Part shown: positions 1 to 7,529 of the stretch, in pieces
Position numbering within the stretch: position 1 is the stretch's first letter
How the letters are laid out: each line of letters opens with the position of its first letter
NCBI GenBank assembly: GCA_003448685.1
Contig: DLXW01000217.1
Coordinates: 1-13,337, forward strand
Direction of reading: 5' to 3'
Source of the DNA: Cyanothece sp. UBA12306
GTDB lineage: Bacteria > Cyanobacteriota > Cyanobacteriia > Cyanobacteriales > Microcystaceae
Length of the DNA: 13,337 nt
The notes under the pieces: generated by a model
Databases searched by the model: none
Told to the model about the DNA's origin: nothing
Seen by the model: the letters and a program-made list of their open reading frames with translations, nothing else
Program-made: the position numbers and the translations under genes

Positions 1-50
1 ACTTCTGTACGGGCTTAATATTATTAAGCCCCTACGACTTCTGACTTCTG
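1..50. repeat. Palindrome flanked by short direct repeats
   Basis: A perfect 9-bp inverted repeat (GGGCTTAAT / ATTAAGCCC, 11-19 and 23-31, 3-nt loop) is flanked by three copies of the heptamer ACTTCTG at 1-7, 37-43 and 44-50. No T-run follows on either strand, so it looks more like an intergenic repeat than a terminator. It may continue to the left of the window. Confidence 0.5.
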
Positions 51-106
51 CTATAAATGTCCTCACCGTCTTCGCGGTTGCTATATCTAAAAAATTAACA
101 TAAATC

Positions 107-179
<73 letters not shown>

Positions 180-182
180 TGA

Positions 183-1346
183 TTACTTGCCCATTCCTAA
201 CTGCTGAGCTTTTTGGTAAACTTTCCCTTCAGTGAGCAAAGATGGAGCAATCACCACTTCTACCTGTTGCATTTCTTTGATATCCTTGGCTCCCAAAGTC
301 CCCATACTGGTTTTGAGCGCTCCCAACAGGTTATGGGTTCCGTCGTCCAATTTAGCCGGGCCGGTGAGAATCTCTTTAATGGTTCCGGTAGTACCCACAT
401 TAATGCGAGTTCCCCTCGGAAGTAAAGGAGAAGGAGTGGCCATCCCCCAATGATAATCTTTACCAGGAGCTTCAGCCGCCCGAGCAATAGGAGAACCAAT
501 CATTACTGCATCGGCCCCACAGGCGATACATTTACAAATGTCTCCTCCTGTCACAATACCCCCATCAGCAATCACAGGGATATATTTACCAGTTTCTTGC
601 TGATAGTCATCCCGCGCTGCGGCACAGTCAGCTACTGCTGTTGCTTGGGGAACTCCCACTCCGAGAACTCCCCGAGAGGTACAAGCTGCTCCAGGGCCAA
701 TTCCCACTAAGACACCAGCTGCTCCGGCTTTCATCAGGTTTAGGGCTACCTCGTAGGTGACACAATTGCCTAAAACCACAGGCATGGGCATTTCTTGGCA
801 AAATTTCCCTAAATCTAAGGGCATTATAGACTCTGGACAGAGGTGGGCCGTTGAAACTACTGTTGCTTGCACAAAGACTAAATCTGCACCAGCTTGTGCC
901 ACAATTTGACCGTATTGGGAAGCTCCCGCAGGGGTAAGACTGACGGCAGCAATACCTTTTTGGGCTTTAATATCAGCGATTCTTTGTTCAATTAATTCAG
1001 ATTTAATGGGTTTGGCATAAAGTTCTTGCATCAAACCGACAAACTCTGATTTACCAACAGAAATAATGCGATCGAGAATTGGTTTAGGATCGTCATAACG
1101 GGTTTGAATCCCTTCTAAATTAAGAACACCCATTGCCCCCAATTCGGAAAGTAACACCGCCATTTTCACGTCTACAACCCCATCCATCGCACTGGCAATA
1201 ATAGGGATGTTCCTTGGGATTCCGCCAATGCTCCAGCTGGTATCTGCTAGACTAGGATCTAGGGTCCGTACCCCAGGTGCTAGGGCGATTTCGTCTATTC
1301 CGTAGGCTCGTCGGGCAGTTTTACCACGACCAATAATTATATCCAC
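183..1346 (-). CDS. guaB3: GuaB3 family IMP dehydrogenase-related protein
   Basis: This 387-residue protein has the IMP dehydrogenase/GMP reductase TIM barrel. The catalytic-loop cysteine is Cys222 in GPGAACTSRG (residues 218-227). The phosphate-binding region follows as ADGGI (260-264) and MIGSP (282-286). Classical IMPDH carries two CBS domains inserted in the barrel; here there is no room for them, as is typical of the actinobacterial and cyanobacterial GuaB3 branch. Cyanobacterial GuaB3 is reported to oxidise IMP to XMP with NAD+, which would place it in cytosolic guanine nucleotide synthesis, possibly beside a canonical GuaB. The start is GTG at 1346, where the conserved N-terminus begins; no strong Shine-Dalgarno is visible. 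It stands alone, divergent from the gene at 1547, and ends in its own terminator at 107-150. Confidence 0.9.
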   Translation of the reverse strand: MDIIIGRGKTARRAYGIDEIALAPGVRTLDPSLADTSWSIGGIPRNIPIIASAMDGVVDVKMAVLLSELGAMGVLNLEGIQTRYDDPKPILDRIISVGKSEFVGLMQELYAKPIKSELIEQRIADIKAQKGIAAVSLTPAGASQYGQIVAQAGADLVFVQATVVSTAHLCPESIMPLDLGKFCQEMPMPVVLGNCVTYEVALNLMKAGAAGVLVGIGPGAACTSRGVLGVGVPQATAVADCAAARDDYQQETGKYIPVIADGGIVTGGDICKCIACGADAVMIGSPIARAAEAPGKDYHWGMATPSPLLPRGTRINVGTTGTIKEILTGPAKLDDGTHNLLGALKTSMGTLGAKDIKEMQQVEVVIAPSLLTEGKVYQKAQQLGMGK

Positions 1347-1427
1347 GCTTGCTATATTCCGTTCCCGATGTAATTTAGCCTAGACTATCAAATTTTTAGG
1401 GCTTTAGGGAATGGGTTAAGAGTGATT

Positions 1428-1445
1428 TAAGTTAAAAATAACTTA
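1428..1445. promoter_or_regulatory. Operator-like palindrome between divergent genes
   Basis: A perfect 7-bp inverted repeat (TAAGTTA, AAAA, TAACTTA) lies in the 200-bp gap (1347-1546) between guaB3 and the plus-strand operon. It is placed where a regulator of either gene could bind. AT-rich palindromes arise by chance at this base composition, so the call is weak. I saw no convincing -35/-10 pair in the gap. Confidence 0.25.
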
Positions 1446-1546
1446 CAATATGACTCAAATAATGACAATTGTCGATGCTTTGGGATATTAGTCTCAAAAA
1501 TATATCAACACAAAATTGCGTTAATTAATTGCACATAATTGTTTTT

Positions 1547-1864
1547 ATGAATCAAATAAATGTAGAAGAAGACAATAAACAGAATTTAGACATTATTGAT
1601 CGTCAAGATTCCCCTAGACTGCATTTTCGAGTAACTTTTAAAAATACTCCGGTTGGTCAACCTTTATCATTAGGTTGTGATTGGATTAACCCTCAAGGAC
1701 AAATTATCCATCAAAATCGTTATCAAACTCGTCGTGTAGAAAAAGAAATTTGGCATACTCGTTGTCGCTATCGTATCGGGAATACTTCCACTCCTGGTAC
1801 TTGGCAAGTTCAAATGTTTTCTGGTGATCGTCTATTAAGAGAACAAACTTTTCAGGTAAAATAA
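1547..1864 (+). CDS. Conserved cyanobacterial hypothetical protein, beta-rich
   Basis: A 105-residue soluble protein with no signal peptide or membrane segment. After an acidic N-terminal tail of about 20 residues, the rest alternates hydrophobic and polar residues, suggesting a small beta-sandwich. It contains a conserved-looking core around CDWINPQGQIIHQNRYQT and a Trp-His-Thr-Arg-Cys-Arg-Tyr stretch, and ends in a 'GTWQVQMFSGDRLL' strand pair. The frame is open from a TTG at 1529, but ATG at 1547 is the better start because the six extra residues look untranslated. It is the first gene of a plus-strand run; the next begins 31 bp downstream. I recognise it as a widespread type of small cyanobacterial protein but cannot assign a function. 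Confidence 0.7.
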   Translation: MNQINVEEDNKQNLDIIDRQDSPRLHFRVTFKNTPVGQPLSLGCDWINPQGQIIHQNRYQTRRVEKEIWHTRCRYRIGNTSTPGTWQVQMFSGDRLLREQTFQVK

Positions 1865-1895
1865 AAATCTAGCAATTAGGTAAATATTCTTGATT

Positions 1896-3134
1896 ATGAG
1901 CAATAAAATTATTGACAAATCAAGCAGCAATAATAGTAATATTAATTCTGCTTTGAGCTTGGATTTAGCTAAGGAATTACTAAATAATTATGGTTCCCCC
2001 TTGTATGTTTATGATAAAAATATTTTAGTCAAAACAATAAAAAAGATCACTCAATCTATTAGCTATACTAATACAGAATTTAAGTTTGCTTCAGTGACTA
2101 ACGGTAATGTTAATTTGCTCAAACTATTTAAAGACTATGGTTGGGGACTTCATGGTAATACTCCTGGAGATATTTATTTAGGTTTACAAGCTGGATTTGA
2201 TGCTCAAAATATTGTTTATAGTGGAAGTAATCTTAACCAAGAAGAAATGCAGCAAGTTTTAATTTGGGGTGTGAAAACTTTAAATTTAGATAGTATTTCT
2301 CAACTAGAATTATGTTGTCAAATTTATCAAGAATTAGCCCCAAAAATAAAGCCTCCCCAATTAGGATTAAGATTAAATGTACCAGAATTGACTGGAGATA
2401 GTCGTATTGGGGTAAGTACCGAAGAATTTCCCCTAGCAATTAAGTTAACAAAACAATATGGTTTAAAGTTAACAGGATTACATTTTTACCGAGGAACGGG
2501 GACTAATGCAACTCAAGCTTTTACTCAAATAATTAATCAATTATTAGAGATTGGGAAACAATTACCTGACTGGCAATATTTAGATTTTGGTGGTGGTTTT
2601 GGTTATCCTTATCGACACAATAAAGTAGCTTTTGATTGGCAAAATTTTGGAGAAGAATTAACTACAGCTTTAGAAAAATTAGAACCTAAAATTAAACTTA
2701 TTATTGAACCAGGTAGAGCAGCGATCGCTCAATGTGGTACGCTTTTAGCTAAAGTGGTTTCTGTGAAATGGCAAGGAGATAAACAAATTGTTGGGGTTGA
2801 TACAACCATCTCTAATTTATCGGTTTTATCAGTACATGGAGGTTATCGAGAAATTGTTTCTTGGCGAAAACATCCACAACAATTATATGTAACCGATATC
2901 TGTGGGAATACCACCTATTCAAGGGATTATTTAGGTAAAAATTGTCAATTACCTGCTTTGAAAAATGGCGATATTTTAGCTATCTTAGATGTGGGTGCTT
3001 ATGGTTTTGCCATGTCTTCCCACTTTTTACATCGTCCTTTACCTGCTGAGGTTTTATTGGATGATAATCATCATTTTCTAATTCGACATAGGGAAAATTA
3101 CGATACTTTATTAACTAATCAAATTGTAGATTAA
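1896..3134 (+). CDS. Fold-type III PLP decarboxylase homologue (DAP/ornithine decarboxylase-like), atypical active site
   Basis: A 412-residue protein with the alanine-racemase-like barrel plus C-terminal beta domain of LysA/ornithine decarboxylases. Conserved parts are the Gly-rich phosphate loop FGGGFGYPY (231-239), EPGR (271-274), Cys336 and the C-terminal GAYGFAMSS (367-375). The N-terminal active site is unusual. The family motif YAVKAN, whose Lys forms the PLP Schiff base, aligns with FASVTN (64-69), putting Val67 at the lysine position; the nearest lysine is Lys63. The second His of the usual HxHxGS segment is Tyr (HFYRGTG, 196-202). The protein may therefore act on a non-standard substrate, use a shifted lysine, or be catalytically dead. 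ATG at 1896 is preferred over the in-frame TTG at 1890. Gaps of 31 bp upstream and 15 bp downstream indicate an operon. Calling it lysA would not be justified. Confidence 0.8.
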   Translation: MSNKIIDKSSSNNSNINSALSLDLAKELLNNYGSPLYVYDKNILVKTIKKITQSISYTNTEFKFASVTNGNVNLLKLFKDYGWGLHGNTPGDIYLGLQAGFDAQNIVYSGSNLNQEEMQQVLIWGVKTLNLDSISQLELCCQIYQELAPKIKPPQLGLRLNVPELTGDSRIGVSTEEFPLAIKLTKQYGLKLTGLHFYRGTGTNATQAFTQIINQLLEIGKQLPDWQYLDFGGGFGYPYRHNKVAFDWQNFGEELTTALEKLEPKIKLIIEPGRAAIAQCGTLLAKVVSVKWQGDKQIVGVDTTISNLSVLSVHGGYREIVSWRKHPQQLYVTDICGNTTYSRDYLGKNCQLPALKNGDILAILDVGAYGFAMSSHFLHRPLPAEVLLDDNHHFLIRHRENYDTLLTNQIVD

Positions 3135-3149
3135 TTTTGCAGATATTTT

Positions 3150-4472
3150 ATGAAATGTATTAGCTGTGGAACTGACAATAATTATCGAGATCGTCAAGAT
3201 AAAAAATGCAAAAATTGTGGTCATGAATTTGTCTTTGAACCAAAAACCATGACTTCTAAGATTACCGATGGTCTTTTTGCTAAAATCATTAATGATATTT
3301 CATTTAATCAAACTATTTTTTATACTCAAAAACAGTTTGATTACTATTTTGATAAACTTGTAAAAAATCGTCAATCTAAATTTGAGATAGTTGGGCTAAT
3401 TTTCCTATTCTGTTTCTTTAATATTTGGTTTACAGGTTTTGTTGGCGCTATTTTGGGTACAATATTTGGATTATTAGGAAATAATGGATTTATTATCGCT
3501 AATCTGTTATGGAATACAATCTATGTAATTTGGTTAGTAAGAAAGAGTAAGTCTACTAAAATAAATGTTCAAGAACGTTCTCAAACTGGTAAAGTATTGC
3601 TATTTATCGGAATGATTATTTTAATGATATTAGGATTTATATCATTGATCATTATCAAGTCATTTTTGATGTTTGTTATAACAACTATTTTGGGTATGAC
3701 ATCTATTCATTTTGGTGTAATTGCATTATTAAAGAAGAAACCAATGGTTCAAGAATTTTTAGTTGAACAATCAAAATTAAGAGAATGGCAAAATCGATGG
3801 AACTCTATTAATAGTACACCAGAAAAATTATTATCTCCTATTATACCTAATCAAAATTTAATCCCTAATTCCGACTTAAATCATTATAGTTTTGATCGCC
3901 TAGTTGTGTGTCAAAAAGATGAAATTGCTCATTTTTTGATTGCTAATAATTTTCATTTAGAAAATAACTGCGCCATTTTAAGTATCACTGGTTATCCTGA
4001 AAATACCTTTCAAACGGTTTTAGATATGGCCAAACAAAATCCTAATTTAAAGGTTTATGCTATACATGATTGTAGTTTCTCAGGAATGAACTTAGTCTAC
4101 AATCTCCAGACTAGACCTAATTGGTTTTTAAACTATCAAATACAACTTTATGATCTGGGTTTATCTTATCAGCAAGTCATGGAAATGCCAAATGCTTTTG
4201 TCAGAAAAGATAGTAATTACCAAAAGATAGAATTACCTTTTGAAGTGCGTCAAAAGTTATCATCAGAAGCAGTCAAATGGTTAGAAAGTGGATACTATGT
4301 TGAATTGGAATCTTTTAGTCCAAAATATCTGTTAAAAGTCCTTAAACAAGGAATTAATCAAACAAGTCAATTGCAATTCAATCAAGAAGAATTACCAGAT
4401 AATTGGCAAGAATCAGAACGAGATGATAGTACGGCAGCTTTAATAGTTTTTAGTTCTGATAGTTTCGGTTAA
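3150..4472 (+). CDS. Membrane protein with N-terminal zinc ribbon and C-terminal Toprim-like domain
   Basis: This 440-residue protein has three parts. Residues 3-23 hold two CxxC knuckles (Cys3/Cys6 and Cys20/Cys23), a zinc ribbon. Residues about 78-194 hold four hydrophobic helices in two pairs separated by a charged loop (131-146). The cytosolic-looking part from about 200 to the end resembles the Toprim region of Spo11/topoisomerase VI subunit A: an ITGYPENTF segment (279-287), a strand ending in VYAIHDCSFSG (302-312) where that family has D-x-D-P-x-G, and a later VELESFSPKYLL stretch (384-395) like the ELEAL element. The second acidic residue of the DxD pair is Ser309, and I see no clear first-strand Glu, so catalysis is doubtful. 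The fold match is my reading by eye. It is the third gene of the plus-strand run and ends 3 bp from the convergent synthetase gene. Confidence 0.7.
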   Translation: MKCISCGTDNNYRDRQDKKCKNCGHEFVFEPKTMTSKITDGLFAKIINDISFNQTIFYTQKQFDYYFDKLVKNRQSKFEIVGLIFLFCFFNIWFTGFVGAILGTIFGLLGNNGFIIANLLWNTIYVIWLVRKSKSTKINVQERSQTGKVLLFIGMIILMILGFISLIIIKSFLMFVITTILGMTSIHFGVIALLKKKPMVQEFLVEQSKLREWQNRWNSINSTPEKLLSPIIPNQNLIPNSDLNHYSFDRLVVCQKDEIAHFLIANNFHLENNCAILSITGYPENTFQTVLDMAKQNPNLKVYAIHDCSFSGMNLVYNLQTRPNWFLNYQIQLYDLGLSYQQVMEMPNAFVRKDSNYQKIELPFEVRQKLSSEAVKWLESGYYVELESFSPKYLLKVLKQGINQTSQLQFNQEELPDNWQESERDDSTAALIVFSSDSFG

Positions 4473-4475
4473 ACT

Positions 4476-6209
4476 TTATTTTTGGTTAACTCGTAGCCAG
4501 ATTTCCAAACTAACCAATAACCATAATTTTAACCCATAACGTCCCCATACATCCCCGCGATAATTCAGCCATTCCTTAATCAAATCTTGGTTAAGATAGT
4601 CAGCAATTTTTGCTTTTCTAGACAATAATAATCTTTTAGCTTTATTTCGCCAATAACGATAGAAAAAATACTGTACAGGAACTCTCATTCCACTTTTAGG
4701 ACGGTTAATAATAGCTTCTGGTAATAAATCCGTAACTGCTTGTTTTAAGACTGCTTTTTCTTCCGTACCTTTTAACTTATACTGTGGGGGAATTTCCATC
4801 GATAATTGAACAATTCTTTGATCAAATAAAGGGGAAAGTCCAATTAAATTCACTGAACGAGTTAAATTATTAACTTTCGTTAAAATGTGATCTGCACCTT
4901 TAAATTTTATATTAAGTAACATCAGACGGTTGACAAATTCATTAGATGAAGTTAAATCATCAATAAAGACTGATTTTTCGGGTTCAAGTTGGTGATAAAT
5001 ATCGGGTTTTAATAGGTTAGGTAAATCAACAAAACACCTTTTAAAAGACGTTAAATAATTATTAATCAAATTAGAATTTAAACTAAAATTACTGTATAAT
5101 TGACTTAGGATCATGGGTTGATTTTTGGGACCTCCAAAACAAGGATCTCCTCCCTCTCCATTGAGAATAACTTGGCTATTTTCTTGAGCAATTTGAGCTA
5201 ATAAATAGTTAGGAACAGTTAAGGGATCACCAATGGGATCATCTAAATTAGCTAAAGTAATCGGTAAATTATCCCACATTTTTTGAGGAGTAATTTCTAG
5301 GATATGATGTTCAGTTTGATAGTGTGTAGCGACTAAGGTAGAAAACTCTAATTCATTGGGACATTCTTCGCCAAAATGGATTGAATAAGTATGGATTTTT
5401 TCTTGATGTAATTTAGCACATAAAGCAGTAATACAACTAGAATCTAATCCCCCTGATAAATAAATACCAATCGGTTGTTTTTTTGGTAAATATTCTGTAA
5501 TAATTTGCTCTAAATCTTGTCTTAATCTATTACTATGAAACTCTAAGGGTTGCCGAGAATATTTAATATTTTGTTCTGGTTGCCAATAATAATCTATTTT
5601 CCCTGTAGGTAAGGTTAAAATTGAACCAGGACGTAATTCTTTTACTCCCTTCCATAAGGTATTTTCTCCTGGAACAAATGAACAAGTTAGATAATCTCTA
5701 AGTGCAACTACACTTAGTTCTTTTGAGTGAAAAGGCAACAAACTTTTTAATCGAGGTGCAACATAAAAATTACCATTTTGCTGATAATAATATAGGGTAC
5801 GACTTCCCACCTTATCCCTAACTAAAAATAACTTTTGTTCCTGATTATCCCAAATCACGAAAGCAAACATCCCTTGAAGCAAATTAAGACAATCTCTTCC
5901 TAATTTTTTCCAAAGTTCAAGAGTTAGTTCATAGTCGTTATTAAGATTAGATTGACAGTTTAAATTAAGTTTAGATGATAATTCTTTTTTATTAGTTAAC
6001 CAAAGATCTCCTAGAATAATTAAATGTTCTTTCTTATGGCAAAAAAATTGATTGCTATTGATAGTTAATTTATTTCCTTTCAAACAATCATCAGCAATAA
6101 TCAAATTATTATAATGATCTAAAACAATAGACCAATCGGGTATTAAATTAATGTTAAATTCATAGTTTTTATGACCTATAAACTGTTTTAAAGTCGATAA
6201 AATATTCAC
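4476..6209 (-). CDS. Asparagine synthetase-like amide-forming enzyme lacking the glutaminase cysteine
   Basis: A 577-residue protein with the two-domain architecture of AsnB. The C-terminal synthetase domain has the ATP PP-loop SGGLDSS (252-258), DDPIGDP (323-329), the variant GEGGDPCFGG (351-360), and a late RPKSGMRVP motif. The N-terminal Ntn-type domain keeps GMFAFVIWD (113-121) and a VRDKVGSRTLYY stretch, but the protein begins Met-Asn-Ile instead of Met-Cys-Gly. The Cys nucleophile that hydrolyses glutamine is absent. Homologues without it include beta-lactam synthetase and lasso-peptide cyclases, which activate a carboxylate with ATP and form an intramolecular amide; free ammonia is another possible nitrogen donor. 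The start is GTG at 6209, overlapping the upstream transporter's TGA in a GTGA arrangement, so the two are probably translationally coupled. Substrate unknown; asparagine synthesis is not the most likely role. Confidence 0.85.
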   Translation of the reverse strand: MNILSTLKQFIGHKNYEFNINLIPDWSIVLDHYNNLIIADDCLKGNKLTINSNQFFCHKKEHLIILGDLWLTNKKELSSKLNLNCQSNLNNDYELTLELWKKLGRDCLNLLQGMFAFVIWDNQEQKLFLVRDKVGSRTLYYYQQNGNFYVAPRLKSLLPFHSKELSVVALRDYLTCSFVPGENTLWKGVKELRPGSILTLPTGKIDYYWQPEQNIKYSRQPLEFHSNRLRQDLEQIITEYLPKKQPIGIYLSGGLDSSCITALCAKLHQEKIHTYSIHFGEECPNELEFSTLVATHYQTEHHILEITPQKMWDNLPITLANLDDPIGDPLTVPNYLLAQIAQENSQVILNGEGGDPCFGGPKNQPMILSQLYSNFSLNSNLINNYLTSFKRCFVDLPNLLKPDIYHQLEPEKSVFIDDLTSSNEFVNRLMLLNIKFKGADHILTKVNNLTRSVNLIGLSPLFDQRIVQLSMEIPPQYKLKGTEEKAVLKQAVTDLLPEAIINRPKSGMRVPVQYFFYRYWRNKAKRLLLSRKAKIADYLNQDLIKEWLNYRGDVWGRYGLKLWLLVSLEIWLRVNQK

Positions 6210-7111
6210 TTATTTCTAGCTCCTAAAACAGCAATGGTTACGCCTAATAGAAGGATAGTTGCACCAACTAATACCGATAGTGAAGGAACTTCTCCAAATA
6301 AGATAAATCCTAAAAAACTTGACCCCACAGGTTCAAATAAAATTGCTAGAGTAACTAAAGTGGGAGAAATCCATCTCACAGCCCAATTAAAACTTGTATG
6401 ACCAAATAATTGAGGGAAAACAGCCATTAATAAGACATAAAAGTAGACTGATTTAGGATAACCTAAATATCCTGAACCCATAATAAAAGGGAAAGGAAAA
6501 AGTAATAAAGCTCCTAGGGTATAAACTAAAGCAATATAACGTTTTACCGTTAAACCTTTTATTTGAGCTTGCTGTCCCCAAACTAAATACAAACTAGCCA
6601 TCACTGCACCCAAAAAAGCTAAACTATTCCCTAAAATAGGATTACTAGCTTGATCGGTTCCTTGAATATCTCCAACTGCAATAGAAATTCCGCCAATTAA
6701 AGCAATAATGATGCCAATAACTGTTGTTTTTGTCAGCTTTTCTTGAAACCAAATTCGAGAAATTAGAGATACCCAAACTGGAGTGGTGGTGACTAGGGTA
6801 GTCGATGCTGCAATAGAGGTAAAAGAAAGAGAAGAGATCCAAGTAGCAAAATGACAAGCTAGAGCTAACCCTGAACCCATGGCATAATAATAAGCATCAG
6901 GAGGAACTAATTTATCGTGAAAGTTGTGCCAAGCAGGAAGCAATAAAAAAGCTGCTACAATTAAACGCGAAGACCCTAAAAATAGGCTAAATTCAAAACC
7001 TGGTGTTCCTGCTACATTAATGGAAAGACGAATAAAAATAGCCGACAAAGAAATGGCCAAAACGCCTAAGCTTAAAATGAATCCAACTTGCCAAGAACTA
7101 GGCGATCGCAT
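6206..7111 (-). CDS. EamA/DMT-superfamily transporter
   Basis: A 301-residue inner-membrane protein with about ten hydrophobic helices in two EamA repeats (about 13-147 and 165-297). A typical LGSSRLIVAAFLLLP segment (45-59) and a positively charged FQEKLTKTT loop are seen. The family includes exporters of amino acids and related metabolites as well as uptake systems; the substrate cannot be read from sequence. It is the first gene of a two-gene minus-strand operon and its stop overlaps the start of the synthetase-like gene by 4 bp, so it may export that enzyme's product (inference). ATG at 7111 begins immediately next to a HIP1 octamer; no clear Shine-Dalgarno is visible. It is divergent from the DUF1823-like gene across 55 bp. 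Confidence 0.88.
   Translation of the reverse strand: MRSPSSWQVGFILSLGVLAISLSAIFIRLSINVAGTPGFEFSLFLGSSRLIVAAFLLLPAWHNFHDKLVPPDAYYYAMGSGLALACHFATWISSLSFTSIAASTTLVTTTPVWVSLISRIWFQEKLTKTTVIGIIIALIGGISIAVGDIQGTDQASNPILGNSLAFLGAVMASLYLVWGQQAQIKGLTVKRYIALVYTLGALLLFPFPFIMGSGYLGYPKSVYFYVLLMAVFPQLFGHTSFNWAVRWISPTLVTLAILFEPVGSSFLGFILFGEVPSLSVLVGATILLLGVTIAVLGARNK
7102..7109. repeat. HIP1 octameric palindrome
   Basis: GCGATCGC, the highly iterated palindrome typical of many cyanobacterial genomes, lies across the first codons of the EamA gene, sharing a base with its ATG. Other copies occur at 2721-2728, 11696-11703 and 13304-13311, all inside coding regions. Confidence 0.8.
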
Positions 7112-7166
7112 AGGATATTAAAAGGATATATTAGATTTAATCAATTATTGGACTTATTGATAACCG

Positions 7167-7529
7167 ATGACTAATTTACCTCCCCTGAACACTGATACTA
7201 TTTGGGCAATTCTTAATGAAGACATTGATGATAGTAAGGTTAATCAATTAGTTTGGCATTATTTGGGTTATCGTTATGATGAGTCTAGTCAAACTTGGGA
7301 TAATAGTCAAGTTGATGAAGATTGGCGACAAGACTATCCTGAACCTCCAAACTTTATTGAAAATCGGCCACCAACGGTTAAACTAACTCGTTCTATTCCC
7401 AAAGAAAATAAGCAGCTTCTGAAAGAAAAATTGGGTTTTAAAGGCTATAAAATTGGGGAATTTGGACCGAGACAAACCCGTCGTGCTACTATGGCTAATT
7501 GGCTTTTGGGTTATTTAGAGAATCAATAA
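7167..7529 (+). CDS. DUF1823-like conserved cyanobacterial protein
   Basis: A 120-residue soluble protein starting LPPLNTDTIWAILNEDIDD, followed by VWHYLGYRYD and a tryptophan- and acid-rich middle (WDNSQVDEDWRQDYPEPP). The C-terminal third is basic (KEKLGFKGYKIGEFGPRQTR). I recognise it as the DUF1823 type found across cyanobacteria and in plastid-bearing eukaryotes; its function is unknown. There is no signal peptide or membrane helix. It is divergent from the EamA gene, and its stop codon at 7527-7529 directly abuts the stop codon of the convergent cupin gene, with no base between them. Confidence 0.7.
   Translation: MTNLPPLNTDTIWAILNEDIDDSKVNQLVWHYLGYRYDESSQTWDNSQVDEDWRQDYPEPPNFIENRPPTVKLTRSIPKENKQLLKEKLGFKGYKIGEFGPRQTRRATMANWLLGYLENQ

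Noticed and set aside
2233..2439. Minus-strand open frame inside the decarboxylase gene
   Set aside because: It lies wholly within a clear gene on the other strand and its translation resembles no protein family. The same holds for frames opposite guaB3 (213-710), the transporter (6645-6857, 6924-7121) and smc (12327-12533).
1896..3134. Diaminopimelate decarboxylase LysA as the assigned function
   Set aside because: The Schiff-base lysine motif and second HxH histidine are not conserved, so the lysine-biosynthesis name is not supported.
4476..7111. Lasso-peptide biosynthesis cluster
   Set aside because: The Cys-less AsnB homologue is suggestive, but I found no transglutaminase-like leader peptidase, no RRE protein and no precursor peptide nearby, and the transporter is EamA, not ABC type.
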